Origin: Mitsuaria sp. PDC51
GTDB taxonomy: Bacteria; Pseudomonadota; Gammaproteobacteria; Burkholderiales; Burkholderiaceae_C
Assembly: GCF_900113225.1 (NCBI RefSeq)
Contig: NZ_FOZE01000002.1
Location: 1,922,001-1,986,000 of the forward strand
Direction of reading: 5' to 3'
DNA length: 64,000 nucleotides
Shown: piece after piece, positions 1 through 8,468 of the stretch
Numbering within the stretch: position 1 is the stretch's first letter
Layout: each line of letters starts with the position of its first letter
The notes under the pieces: generated by a model
Databases searched by the model: none
What the model was told of the DNA's origin: nothing
What the model saw: only the letters and a program-made list of their open reading frames with translations
Position numbers and translations under genes: made by a program

Positions 1-803
1 AGCGGCATGCCCGACAGGCCGAAGCCCCAGTGCGCGATGCCCAGCACCAGCGCCGGCAGCACCAGCAGCTTGAGCGCGGCCAGGCCCAGCAGCGAGCGGA
101 TCGCGCCGCGCGGCAGGCCGTAGTAGGCCAGCGACATCCCGATCAGCACCAGGCACAGCGGCACCACGGCGCTGCCCAGCATCTGCAGCACCTCGTCCAG
201 CACGGTGGGCAGCGGGATGCCGGTGAGGTGCCAGGCGAAGCCGCACAGCACCGGCAGCACCACCGGATGGATGACGGTGTTGCGGATCGTCGTGGCGACG
301 GTGCGCCCGAGGCTGGCGCCGCCGGCGCTGTGGCGCGCCAGGTCCATCTCCACCAGCACGGTGGCGACGGTGAGCAGCGTCAGCGCGTGCAGGCTGACGA
401 CGGTGATGTGCACCGCCAGGCCGCTCTCGCCGAAGACGCCGGCCACCAGCGGCACGCCGACCTGCAGCGTGTTGCCGAAGCTGGCGGTGATGCTGCGCAC
501 CGCCGGGGCGGCGGGGCTGTCGGGATGGCGCTGGCGCTCGTAGAGGTAGACGGCCACCAGCATCAGCACCACCGGCGCGAAGAAGGCGGCGACGGTGAGC
601 CAGGGCAGGGCGGAGAACTCCACCCGCGCGGTGGTGCGGAACATCAGCGCCGGGACGAACAGGTAGAACGCCAGGTTCGAGAGGATGCGGGCGGGGTCGT
701 TCTCGCCGCCGGCCTTGCCCAGCCAGCGCATGTGTCCGACGAACCAGCCCATCCCCGCGGCGATGAAGATCGCCAGCAGCTTGTAGAACAGGACGGCAGT
801 CAT
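1..803 (-). CDS. AEC family transporter (auxin efflux carrier type), 3' end outside window
   Basis: An open frame runs leftward from an ATG at 803 off the window edge, giving at least 267 residues. The translation begins MTAVLFYKLLAIFIAAGMGW and continues as hydrophobic segments. It includes an SNLAFYLFVPALMF segment and later an ASFGNTLQVGVPLV stretch; these match the AEC (membrane transport protein) family, in which two five-helix halves carry the conserved Asn and Pro residues. The family exports or takes up small organic anions such as malate or malonate; the substrate cannot be read here. The frame has no stop within the window. The divergent neighbour is more than 100 bases away, so no operon partner is visible. 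Family call is firm, substrate unknown. Confidence 0.85.
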   Translation of the reverse strand, partial: MTAVLFYKLLAIFIAAGMGWFVGHMRWLGKAGGENDPARILSNLAFYLFVPALMFRTTARVEFSALPWLTVAAFFAPVVLMLVAVYLYERQRHPDSPAAPAVRSITASFGNTLQVGVPLVAGVFGESGLAVHITVVSLHALTLLTVATVLVEMDLARHSAGGASLGRTVATTIRNTVIHPVVLPVLCGFAWHLTGIPLPTVLDEVLQMLGSAVVPLCLVLIGMSLAYYGLPRGAIRSLLGLAALKLLVLPALVLGIAHWGFGLSGMP

Positions 804-944
804 GGCCGGGGAGTATGCCCAAGCGCCCGCGCGAGCCGGGCGCCGCCCGCACAGCGGGCCGGGGCCAACGCAAGGGCCGTGTGGCCGTGAGGCCGGGGAC
901 CCGTGTAGCCGTGTAGCCGTGAGGCCGCGGACCCGGGGGCTGGG

Positions 945-2774
945 CTACGAGGCCAGCGGCAGCTCGAGCGCGAAGCTGAAGCGGCTGCCCTCGTCCACCG
1001 AGGTCTGGACGGTGATCTCCCCGCCCATCAGGCGGACGAGCTGCTGGCTGATCGCCAGGCCCAGGCCGGTGCCGCCGGCGCGGCGCGAGAGGTCCGCCAC
1101 CTGCTCGAAGGGCTGGAACAGCCGCTCCATCTGCTCGCGCGCCATGCCGATGCCGGTGTCGGAGACGGTGAAGCGCAGCATCAGGCTGCTCGGGCCCTGG
1201 GCCACGACGTCCACCGACAGCCCGATCCGGCCGTGGTCGGTGAACTTGACCGCGTTGGACAGCAGGTTCAGCAGCACCTGGCGCAGCCGCTGGCCGTCCG
1301 CGCGCACCCGCGTCGGCAGCTGCGCGTCGAGGTGGACGTCGAAGGCCAGGCCCTTCTCGGCGGCGCGCGGCCGCATCGATTCGCTGCAGATCTCGAGCAG
1401 CGCCCGCAGGTCCAGCGGGCTGAGCTGCAGGGTCAGCTTGCCGGCCTCGATGCTGGCGACGTCCAGCAGGTCGGTGATCAGCACCAGCAGGTGCTCGCCG
1501 GACTCGCGCATCAGGCGGATGCGTTGCTGCTGCGCCTCGCTGAGCGAGGCATCCATCTGCAGCAGCTGCGCGAAGCCGAGGATGGCGTTGAGCGGCGTGC
1601 GGAACTCGTGGCTCATCGTCGCCAGGAAGCGGCTCTTGGCCTGGTTCGCCGCCTCGGCGCGCTGCTTGGCCTGGGACAGCTCGACGGTGCGCTCGGTAAC
1701 CAGTTCCTCGAGGTGGTCGCGATGCTGGGTGAGTTCCTGCTCCGCCAGCCGGCGCAGCGTGATGTCGCTGACCAGGCCCTCGATGCGCGGCGCGCCGTCG
1801 AGCACCAGGTGCAGGCTGAGCTCGACCCACAGGTCGCGTCCGTCTCGCGTGGTCACCAGCAGCGGCACCTGCTGCAGCAGCCGGTGGCGCTCCAGCGCGA
1901 GGGCCAGGCGCCGGTACTCGTCGCGCTCGATGCGCACCACGCGCCGCAGCGTGACGCCCTGCGCGTCCTCGGGCCGGCCCAGTCCCAGCATGTGGGCCAG
2001 CGCCTTGTTGACGCGCAGCAGCCGCCCATGGCCGTCGGCCTGGAAGATGCCTTCGGCGGCGTTCTCGAACAGGCTGCGGTAGCGCTGCTCGCTGCTGCGC
2101 AGGCCCTCGGCGAAGTCGCGCAGCTTGGCGCTCATCGCGTTGAGCTGGTCGGTCAGGTCGCCGATCTCGTCGGCATGCTCGGGCTGGATGTGGGCGCCGA
2201 GCTCGCCGCTGGCCACCCGCTGCGCCAGGCCGCGCAGGCGCGAGACCGGCCGCTCCACCAGGCGGCGCACCAGCACGTAGCTGGTCAGCGCGATCGCCGC
2301 CAGCACCGTGGCCAGCAGGCTGGCCACCAGACGGCGCGTCTCGCCCAGCGTCTGGTCGATGTAGCTGCGGGTGTAGACCAGCGTCGCGCGGCCGAGCGCC
2401 CCGGCCGCGCCCTGGGCGCCGGCGCGATGGCTGAGTTCGAATTCCAGCGTCAGCGGCCGCACCGCCGGCGTCTCGCGGGCGCGCTGCAGGGTTTCCAGGC
2501 CGGGCGCGGCCAGGGTGATGGACTGGACCTCGGGATCGGCCATCACCGCGTCCAGCAGCTCGGACAGCGCCGCGCTGTCCAGGTTCCAGACCGGTTCCGC
2601 GAAGCCGCGCGCCACCAGCTGCGCCATGCGCTGCTGGCGCTCGGTCAGCGCCTCGTTGAGTTCGTGCTCGTGGCGGTCGACCCAGTACAGACCGATCAAG
2701 CCCACCAGCACCGTCGCGCTCAGGCTCAGCGCGGCCACCAGCCGCGTCTGGATGCTCAGCGTCGATCGGCCCAT
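945..2774 (-). CDS. Membrane-bound sensor histidine kinase (HAMP-PAS-HisKA-HATPase)
   Basis: A 609-residue protein starts at the ATG at 2774, preceded by a purine-rich AGGAGAGGG. Order of parts: transmembrane helix at about 12-31, periplasmic sensor region of about 120 residues, second helix at about 152-170, HAMP linker (170-220), PAS domain (about 230-340, starting RYRSLFENAAEGIF), then a HisKA dimerisation helix with the phospho-acceptor His389 in MSHEFRTPLNAI. A C-terminal HATPase domain follows, with DTGIGM and GTGLGLAI nucleotide-binding boxes. It would autophosphorylate on His389 in response to a periplasmic or PAS-sensed signal. No response regulator gene is adjacent, so it is an orphan kinase and its partner must be elsewhere. 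The open frame extends further upstream to 3101, overlapping the next gene, but that part has no kinase-like sequence. Confidence 0.9.
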   Translation of the reverse strand: MGRSTLSIQTRLVAALSLSATVLVGLIGLYWVDRHEHELNEALTERQQRMAQLVARGFAEPVWNLDSAALSELLDAVMADPEVQSITLAAPGLETLQRARETPAVRPLTLEFELSHRAGAQGAAGALGRATLVYTRSYIDQTLGETRRLVASLLATVLAAIALTSYVLVRRLVERPVSRLRGLAQRVASGELGAHIQPEHADEIGDLTDQLNAMSAKLRDFAEGLRSSEQRYRSLFENAAEGIFQADGHGRLLRVNKALAHMLGLGRPEDAQGVTLRRVVRIERDEYRRLALALERHRLLQQVPLLVTTRDGRDLWVELSLHLVLDGAPRIEGLVSDITLRRLAEQELTQHRDHLEELVTERTVELSQAKQRAEAANQAKSRFLATMSHEFRTPLNAILGFAQLLQMDASLSEAQQQRIRLMRESGEHLLVLITDLLDVASIEAGKLTLQLSPLDLRALLEICSESMRPRAAEKGLAFDVHLDAQLPTRVRADGQRLRQVLLNLLSNAVKFTDHGRIGLSVDVVAQGPSSLMLRFTVSDTGIGMAREQMERLFQPFEQVADLSRRAGGTGLGLAISQQLVRLMGGEITVQTSVDEGSRFSFALELPLAS

Positions 2775-2967
2775 GACCGCATGCCCTCTCCTGACTCGCA
2801 CGTTGTTTGCGGCCGAGTGTCGCGCAAATGCGGGAGCGCGCCCGGCACGCAGGCACGAACCGGCCCCCAGGATTTCACGGGTTGCGATTCGAGGGCGCGC
2901 GAAAGGGGCGCCGCGGGCACTCGCGGCGCCTGGGCTGCGGCCACCGCCGCGGATGCCGCGGACGCCG

Positions 2968-3897
2968 CTAGGGCGCCGGCTCGAACTGCGGCGCGAGCTG
3001 CGCGGCGCTCCAGCGCCACGGCAGCGCGCCCGGCCGGCGCAGGCCGGCGGTGACCCGCAGGCGCAGCCCGCGCGCGTCGTCCCGCCAGACGATCTCCGCA
3101 TCCGCCGCCAGGTGGAGCAGCTCGCCGCCGGCGTAGTCCGGCACCAGCAGCCCGGCGCGCGGATGGCGCAGCAGGTTGCCCAGCGTCATGAAGAAGCGGT
3201 TGCCGGGGAAGTCGGGGATCAGCAGTTCGATTCCGCCATCCAGCCGCCGCTGCACCGCGACGAAGCCCGGCGGACCGCCGCGATGCGACACGTCCACGCC
3301 CTCGGCGCGACCGTCGCCAGGCACCGGCGCCGAGGCGCTGGCGATGAAGAGGGTGTCGGCGGCCTCGATCAGCGCCAGCGCGCGGGCATCGAGCGCCGCG
3401 CCCAGCGGCTGCGCCAGCGCCGGCGGCGTGTCGTCCCAGCGCAGCGGGTCGCGCGCCTGGATGTACTTCGGGCAGTTGCCGAAGCTCTGCACGACGGCCA
3501 CCTCGAGCCCGCCTTCCGACATCGCCGCGAGCCGGCCGTTCATCCGGTTGCGACGCCGGGTGTGCGGCTCCAGGCCGAGCAGGCCGAGCGGCGCGCCCGG
3601 CCCGCGCGCGCGCAGCGCGGCCAGCGCCGGGTCCTGCCCGTCAAGCGCCGTCGTGATCGTCATCGTCCGCGCGTCGGGCGTCGCGACGAAACCCGGCGGG
3701 CCGGCCAGCATCGTCGCCCAGGGCTGCCCGGCGGCGTCGAGCGCGCCTAGCAGCATCGTCGGCAGCTTGCCGAAGAGCTCGCGATGCTGGTCCGGCATGT
3801 GGTCGCGGATCACCTGCGGGCCGATCTCGGCCATGCGCTCGCGCATGCCGACGCGCGCCTGCAGCGTCTGTTCGCCGGGGTGCCAGGACTTGTCCAT
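2968..3897 (-). CDS. Pyridoxamine 5'-phosphate oxidase-family flavin-binding protein
   Basis: A 309-residue protein starts at ATG 3897 with a good GGAGG ribosome site about 7 bases upstream. The sequence resembles the PPOX/flavin split-barrel family: an early FGKLPTMLLGALDAAGQPWA strand pair, the SFGNCPKYIQAR motif typical of large PPOX-like proteins (often fused to ferredoxin-type reductases in other species), and a second barrel segment near the C-terminus. Such proteins usually bind FMN or F420 and act in redox or heme/flavin metabolism; the exact reaction is unknown. It lies 19 bases after the GST gene on the same strand, so the two are probably cotranscribed, which suggests a role in detoxification or redox stress. 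No signal peptide; cytoplasmic. Confidence 0.8.
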   Translation of the reverse strand: MDKSWHPGEQTLQARVGMRERMAEIGPQVIRDHMPDQHRELFGKLPTMLLGALDAAGQPWATMLAGPPGFVATPDARTMTITTALDGQDPALAALRARGPGAPLGLLGLEPHTRRRNRMNGRLAAMSEGGLEVAVVQSFGNCPKYIQARDPLRWDDTPPALAQPLGAALDARALALIEAADTLFIASASAPVPGDGRAEGVDVSHRGGPPGFVAVQRRLDGGIELLIPDFPGNRFFMTLGNLLRHPRAGLLVPDYAGGELLHLAADAEIVWRDDARGLRLRVTAGLRRPGALPWRWSAAQLAPQFEPAP

Positions 3898-3916
3898 GGG
3901 GAGCCTCCGGCGTCGT

Positions 3917-4600
3917 TCAGAGCTGGTCGGTGAGCGGGACGAAGCCAGGCAGCGCCTCGATGCGCGCGAGCCAGGCGCGCAGGCGCGGGTAGTCGCTCAG
4001 CGACACGCCGCCGATCGGCGCCTGCGAGGTGTAGCCGTAGAACGCGAGGTCGGCCAGCATCGGCCGGTCGGCCACGAGGAAGGCGACGCGGGCGAGCCGG
4101 TCCTCGATGAGCGCGAAGAGCCGGTGCCCCAGCGCCAGTGAGGCCGGATCCACCGGCTGGCCGGTCAGCGCGCGGTAGCGCGGCGAGGCCGCGCCCGGGC
4201 CGAGCAGGCTCACCGACAGGCTGAACCAGCGCTGCTGCCAGGCGGCCTCGACCGCGTCGCGGGGCAGCCAGCCGGCCTCGGGGGCGTAGCGGGTCGCGAG
4301 GTAGACCAGGATCGCGTTGCTCTCCGGCAGCACGAGCTCGCCGTCCTCCAGCACCGGCACCTGCGCCAGCGCGTTCAGCGCGAGGAAGGCCGGCTGGTGC
4401 TGGTCGCCGCGGCGCAGGTCGAGGTCGACCACCTCGTAGGGCAGGCCCAGCAGCGACAGCAGCAGCTCGACGCGGTGGCAATGGCCCGACGCGGCCAGGC
4501 GGTGCAGGCGCAGCGGGGCGGCCGGGGCGCTCGCGGCGCCGGCGGTCGTGGCCATGGGTGTCGAAGCCGGAGAGCTTGCGGCGAGGGAAGAGGCATTCAT
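3917..4600 (-). CDS. Glutathione S-transferase family protein
   Basis: A 227-residue protein has an N-terminal thioredoxin-like domain (LRLHRLAASGHCHRVELLLS, then QVPVLEDGELVLPESNAILVYLA) with the conserved cis-Pro in VPVL and the Glu-Ser pair (PESNAI) that binds the gamma-glutamyl part of glutathione. A helical C-terminal domain follows, including the MLADLAFYGY N-capping motif of GSTs. The start at 4600 (MNASS) has GGAG nine bases upstream; an internal ATG at 4555 would remove only a low-complexity Ala/Ser leader and is also possible. It heads a two-gene unit with the PPOX-like gene and is divergent from a LysR gene, the usual arrangement for a LysR-controlled detoxification operon. The electrophilic substrate is unknown. 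Confidence 0.9.
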   Translation of the reverse strand: MNASSLAASSPASTPMATTAGAASAPAAPLRLHRLAASGHCHRVELLLSLLGLPYEVVDLDLRRGDQHQPAFLALNALAQVPVLEDGELVLPESNAILVYLATRYAPEAGWLPRDAVEAAWQQRWFSLSVSLLGPGAASPRYRALTGQPVDPASLALGHRLFALIEDRLARVAFLVADRPMLADLAFYGYTSQAPIGGVSLSDYPRLRAWLARIEALPGFVPLTDQL

Positions 4601-4736
4601 CGAGCGGGCTCCATCGTGGATCAGCAAGGCCTCTACCGTATCCATTGCGGCGCGTGACCGGAATGGCTGGAGGAGATCATTGAGAATTGCAGCTGTCGAA
4701 ATAATGAGCGCCGTTCCGCCCGGACGGCGAATCGCC

Positions 4737-5645
4737 ATGGACCACCTGGAACGCCTGCGCTGCTTCGTCGCCGTCGCCGATACGCAGAGCTTCGCCGGCG
4801 CGGCGCGCCGGCTGGCCTGCTCGGCGCCGGCGGCCACCCGCGCGATCGCGGCGCTGGAGCAGCGCCTGGGCGCGCAGCTGTTCCAGCGCAGCACGCGCTC
4901 GGTGCGGCTGACCGAGGCCGGTGAGCGCTTCCTCCTCGACTGCCGCCGCATCCTGGGCGACCTCGACGCGTCGGAAGCGGCCGTCGCCGGCGCGCAGGCC
5001 GAGCCGGCGGGGCTGCTGGCGCTGACGGCGCCGTCGATGTTCGGGCGCCTGCATGTCGCGCCGCTGGCGGCCGAGTTCCTCCAGCAGTACCCGCGGATGC
5101 GGATGAAGCTGCTGCTGGTCGACCGCGTCGTGTCCTTGCTGGACGAGGCCCAGGACCTGGCGGTGCGGATCGCCCACCTGCCGGACTCGGGGCTGACGGC
5201 GGTGCCGGTGGGCGCGATGCGGCGGGTGATCGTGGCGTCGCCGGACTACCTCGCCCGGGCCGGCGAGCCGCGGTCGCCGCGTGAGCTGGTGGGGCATCGC
5301 ATCGTGGCCGGCTACTTCGATGGCCAGGGCATGACGCCCTGGCGCTTCCGCGAGGGATCGCAGGCGCTGACCCCGACGCTGATGGTCAACGACAGCGCGG
5401 CCGGCATCGCCGCGGCCGAAGCCGGCGTGGGACTGGCGCGCTGTCAGGTCTACCAGGCGGCGGAGGCGGTGCGGGCCGGGCGGCTGCGCATCGTGCTGGC
5501 GGACCACGAGATCCCCGCCGCGCCGGTGCACCTGGTGCACGCCGCCGGCCGGCGCGTGCCCGCGCCACTGCGGCTGCTGATCGACCACATGGCCGCGCGG
5601 CTGCGCGACCAGCCGGTGCTGGCCGGCGAAGCTTTCCTGCGCTGA
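4737..5645 (+). CDS. LysR family transcriptional regulator
   Basis: A 302-residue regulator has an N-terminal winged helix-turn-helix (MDHLERLRCFVAVADTQSFA, then ARRLACSAPAATRAIAALEQ and the TEAGERF wing), followed by a two-lobed LysR substrate-binding domain from about residue 90. The start at 4737 gives the canonical LysR N-terminus; an upstream in-frame ATG at 4704 would add 11 residues, and neither has a strong ribosome site. It is divergently transcribed from the GST/PPOX operon with 136 bases between the starts, so it most likely controls that operon and itself. The inducer is unknown. Confidence 0.92.
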   Translation: MDHLERLRCFVAVADTQSFAGAARRLACSAPAATRAIAALEQRLGAQLFQRSTRSVRLTEAGERFLLDCRRILGDLDASEAAVAGAQAEPAGLLALTAPSMFGRLHVAPLAAEFLQQYPRMRMKLLLVDRVVSLLDEAQDLAVRIAHLPDSGLTAVPVGAMRRVIVASPDYLARAGEPRSPRELVGHRIVAGYFDGQGMTPWRFREGSQALTPTLMVNDSAAGIAAAEAGVGLARCQVYQAAEAVRAGRLRIVLADHEIPAAPVHLVHAAGRRVPAPLRLLIDHMAARLRDQPVLAGEAFLR

Positions 5646-5722
5646 GGTGCCGCCATGAACAAGTGGCCCGTCGGGCCCCTGGGTCGTTCGGTGACGCCAC
5701 GGCGCCGCGGCGGAGCCGTCGA

Positions 5723-8353
5723 TCAGCCCTTCGCGGTCGCCTTCTTGGCGGCGACCTTCTTGGCGGCCGGCTTGGCGCCGGTCTTGGCGGCGCGCGGCTC
5801 GAACTCGAACACCACCTTGCCTTCCTTCTTGTCGTAGCTCAGGAAGGCCTTGAACTTGCGGCGCGTCTTGTTGGAGACGAAGTTCTCCAGCAGGTCCGTC
5901 TTGCCGGTGGCCAGGAGCTTGCTCACCTGCTCCGGCTCGACCGGCTGCTGCAGGATGATCTTGCCGCTCTTGAAGTCGCAGGTGACCTTGTCGCCGACCG
6001 CGTGCTCGCAGACGTAGTTGCTGCCGAAGTCGAAGACGCGGCCGCCGCACTTGGGGCAATGGCCCAGCGAGGTCTGCCCGCTGAAGTCCACCGGCTCGCC
6101 GTTCTCCTCGGCCTTCTTCGCGTCCTCGCCGAAGTCGAACTCCAGCTTCCAGTTGTCGATCTCGGCATCGAAGACCAGCGCCAGCTCGGCCGTGAAGGGC
6201 CAGCCCGCCTTGGAGCGGAAGCCCTCCAGCGGCCCGACCTTCTTGTCGCGCAGGAAGGCCTCGACCTCGTGCAGCTCGAAGCTGCGGCCGCCCGGGATCT
6301 TGGGGATGGAGAAGCCGCAGCCCTCGCCATCACCGCTCCTGCCGGTGCAGGTGAAGCGGCGGTAGTTCTCCTTGACCACGCCGCCGCACTTCGGACAGGG
6401 GGTCTTCAGCGTCGCGTAGTCGCCGGGGATGGTGTCGCGGTCGTACTCCTTGGCCTTGCGCACGACCTTCTCGGTCATCGCGGCGATCTCGGCCATGAAG
6501 GCCTCGCGCTTCAGGCGCCCCTTCTCCATCTCGGACAGCTGGAACTCCCAGTTGCCGGTCAGCTCCGGCTTGGTCAGCTCCTCCACGCCCAGGCCGCGCA
6601 GCAGCGTCATCAGCTGGAAGGCCTTGGCGGTGGGGATGAGCTCGCGGCCCTCGCGCAGCATGTACTTCTCGGCCAGCAGGCCTTCGATGATCGCGGCGCG
6701 CGTGGCCGGCGTGCCCAGGCCCTTTTCGGCCATGGCCTCGCGCAGCTCGTCGTCGTCGACCAGCTTGCCCGCGCCTTCCATCGCCGACAGCAGCGTCGCT
6801 TCCGTGTAGCGCGCCGGCGGCTTGGTCACCAGCGCCTTGACGTCGGTGTCCTCGGTGCGCACCACCTCGCCGGTCTTCACCGGCACCAGCATCGCGCCGC
6901 TGGTGCCCGGCTCGGCGTTCTCGTCGGTGGCCTCCTTGCCGTAGACCGCCTGCCAGCCCGGCTTGACCAGCACCTTGCCGTTGGTCTGGAACGCATAGGA
7001 CTTGGCCGCCGTCTTCACCGTCGAGATGCGGGTCGTGACCTGGAACTCGGCCGGCGGGAAGAACACCGCCAGGAAGCGCTTGACGACCATGTCGTAGAGC
7101 TTGGCTTCGGCTTCGGTCAGGCTGCGCGGGGGCTGCAGCGTCGGGATGATGGCGAAGTGGTCCGACACCTTGGCGTTGTCGAAGACCTTCTTCGTCGGCT
7201 TGATGTAGCCCTTGTCCAGCGCCGTGCGCGCGTGCGGCGCGAGCGCCTGCAGCGGGCCGGGCAGGTCCTCGCTGGCGATCATCTCGGCGGTCTGCTTCGC
7301 CACGCCCAGGTAGTCCTCCGGCAGGTAGCGCGAGTCGGTCCGCGGATAGGTCAGCACCTTGTGCTTCTCATACAGCGCCTGCGCCAGGCCCAGCGTCGTC
7401 TTGGCCGAGAAGCCGAAGCGCGAGTTGGCCTCGCGCTGCAGCGTGGTCAGGTCGTACAGGCCGGGGCTGGCGGTGGTGCTGGGCTTGGATTCCTCGGTCA
7501 CCGTGGCGGGCTGGCCCTTGGCGGCGGCCGCGATGGCCTCGGCCTCGGCCTGCGTCCACACGCGGTCGGCGCGCTGCTCGGGGTCCTCGGCGTTCTTCTT
7601 GAACGCGGGGTCGAACCACTTGCCCTCGTACTGGCCGGCCTCGGCGTCGAAGGTGCCGCGGATCTCCCAGTAATCGCGGTAGACGTGCTTGCGGATCTTC
7701 TCCTCGCGCTCCACGACGATGGACAGCGTCGGCGTCTGCACGCGGCCCACGGTGGTCAGGAAGAAGCCGCCATCGCGCGAGTTGAACGCCGTCATCGCGC
7801 GCGTGCCGTTGATGCCCACCAGCCAGTCGGCCTCGGAGCGGCAGCGCGCGGCGTCGGCCAGCGGCAGCATCTGCTGGTCGCTGCGCAGGCGTTCGAAGCC
7901 CTCGCGGATCGCCTGCGGCGTCATCGACTGCAGCCACAGCCGGCTCACCGGCTTGGTCACCTGCGCCTTGGCGCTGCCCGCGTACTGGACGATCAGGCGG
8001 AAGATCAGTTCCCCTTCGCGCCCCGCGTCACAGGCGTTGATCAGCGAAGTCACGTCCTTGCGCTTGATCAGCTTGACCAGCGCGTTGAGCCGGCCCTTGC
8101 TCTTGTCGATCGGGTTCAGGTCGAAGTGGGGCGGGATCACCGGCAGGTGGGCGAAGCTCCACTTGCCGCGCTTGACGTCGAATTCCTCCGGCGCCTTGAT
8201 CTCCACCAGGTGGCCGACGGCCGAGCTGACGACGTACTCGTCGTTCTCGAAATATTCGTCGTGCTTCTCGAACTTGCCCGACAGCGGGGTCAGCGCCTTG
8301 ACGATGTCCTGCGCCACCGACGGCTTCTCCGCGATCACCAATGCCTTGCTCAT
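5723..8353 (-). CDS. topB: DNA topoisomerase III
   Basis: An 876-residue type IA topoisomerase that would decatenate or relax DNA through a transient 5'-phosphotyrosine. The TOPRIM domain is N-terminal (ALVIAEKPSVA at 4-14 and the acidic DAGREGE at 109-115). The catalytic tyrosine is Tyr336 in the LTYPRTDS motif, and the gate domains extend to about 600. The C-terminal part carries two zinc-ribbon units beginning CPKCGGVV and CPKCGGRV, which is longer than E. coli TopB (about 650 residues). It ends in a lysine/alanine-rich tail of about 20 residues (AAKKVAAKKATAKG) that resembles histone H1-like DNA-binding tails. Such topA/topB-like enzymes are common in Burkholderiales. It is divergent from the SET-domain gene with only 115 bases between them. 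Confidence 0.95.
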   Translation of the reverse strand: MSKALVIAEKPSVAQDIVKALTPLSGKFEKHDEYFENDEYVVSSAVGHLVEIKAPEEFDVKRGKWSFAHLPVIPPHFDLNPIDKSKGRLNALVKLIKRKDVTSLINACDAGREGELIFRLIVQYAGSAKAQVTKPVSRLWLQSMTPQAIREGFERLRSDQQMLPLADAARCRSEADWLVGINGTRAMTAFNSRDGGFFLTTVGRVQTPTLSIVVEREEKIRKHVYRDYWEIRGTFDAEAGQYEGKWFDPAFKKNAEDPEQRADRVWTQAEAEAIAAAAKGQPATVTEESKPSTTASPGLYDLTTLQREANSRFGFSAKTTLGLAQALYEKHKVLTYPRTDSRYLPEDYLGVAKQTAEMIASEDLPGPLQALAPHARTALDKGYIKPTKKVFDNAKVSDHFAIIPTLQPPRSLTEAEAKLYDMVVKRFLAVFFPPAEFQVTTRISTVKTAAKSYAFQTNGKVLVKPGWQAVYGKEATDENAEPGTSGAMLVPVKTGEVVRTEDTDVKALVTKPPARYTEATLLSAMEGAGKLVDDDELREAMAEKGLGTPATRAAIIEGLLAEKYMLREGRELIPTAKAFQLMTLLRGLGVEELTKPELTGNWEFQLSEMEKGRLKREAFMAEIAAMTEKVVRKAKEYDRDTIPGDYATLKTPCPKCGGVVKENYRRFTCTGRSGDGEGCGFSIPKIPGGRSFELHEVEAFLRDKKVGPLEGFRSKAGWPFTAELALVFDAEIDNWKLEFDFGEDAKKAEENGEPVDFSGQTSLGHCPKCGGRVFDFGSNYVCEHAVGDKVTCDFKSGKIILQQPVEPEQVSKLLATGKTDLLENFVSNKTRRKFKAFLSYDKKEGKVVFEFEPRAAKTGAKPAAKKVAAKKATAKG

Positions 8354-8408
8354 GCGCTTGTTTCTTTCGTCTTCGTTCAGGCGTCCGAAATCCTCGTGAA
8401 CGCCTGCC

Positions 8409-8414
8409 TACAAT
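8409..8414 (+). promoter_or_regulatory. Possible -10 element for the SET-domain gene
   Basis: TACAAT, a good match to the sigma-70 -10 consensus, lies about 55 bases before the SET gene start, with a TG dinucleotide just upstream. No clear -35 is seen, so it would rely on an extended -10 or an activator. Transcription from it would place the alternating purine-pyrimidine tract (8440-8466) inside the 5' leader. Confidence 0.3.
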
Positions 8415-8439
8415 CCGGCCTCGCGCGCGCCCACGCACC

Positions 8440-8466
8440 TACGTACGTGTGTGCACGCGCGCGCAC
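8440..8466. repeat. 27-bp alternating pyrimidine-purine tract (Z-DNA-type sequence)
   Basis: Every base from 8440 to 8466 alternates pyrimidine-purine (TACGTACGTGTGTGCACGCG and onward), ending two bases before the proposed SET ATG. A shorter CG run lies at 8422-8430. Such tracts can flip to left-handed Z-DNA under negative supercoiling. It sits between topB and the SET gene. Confidence 0.8.
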
Positions 8467-8468
8467 CC

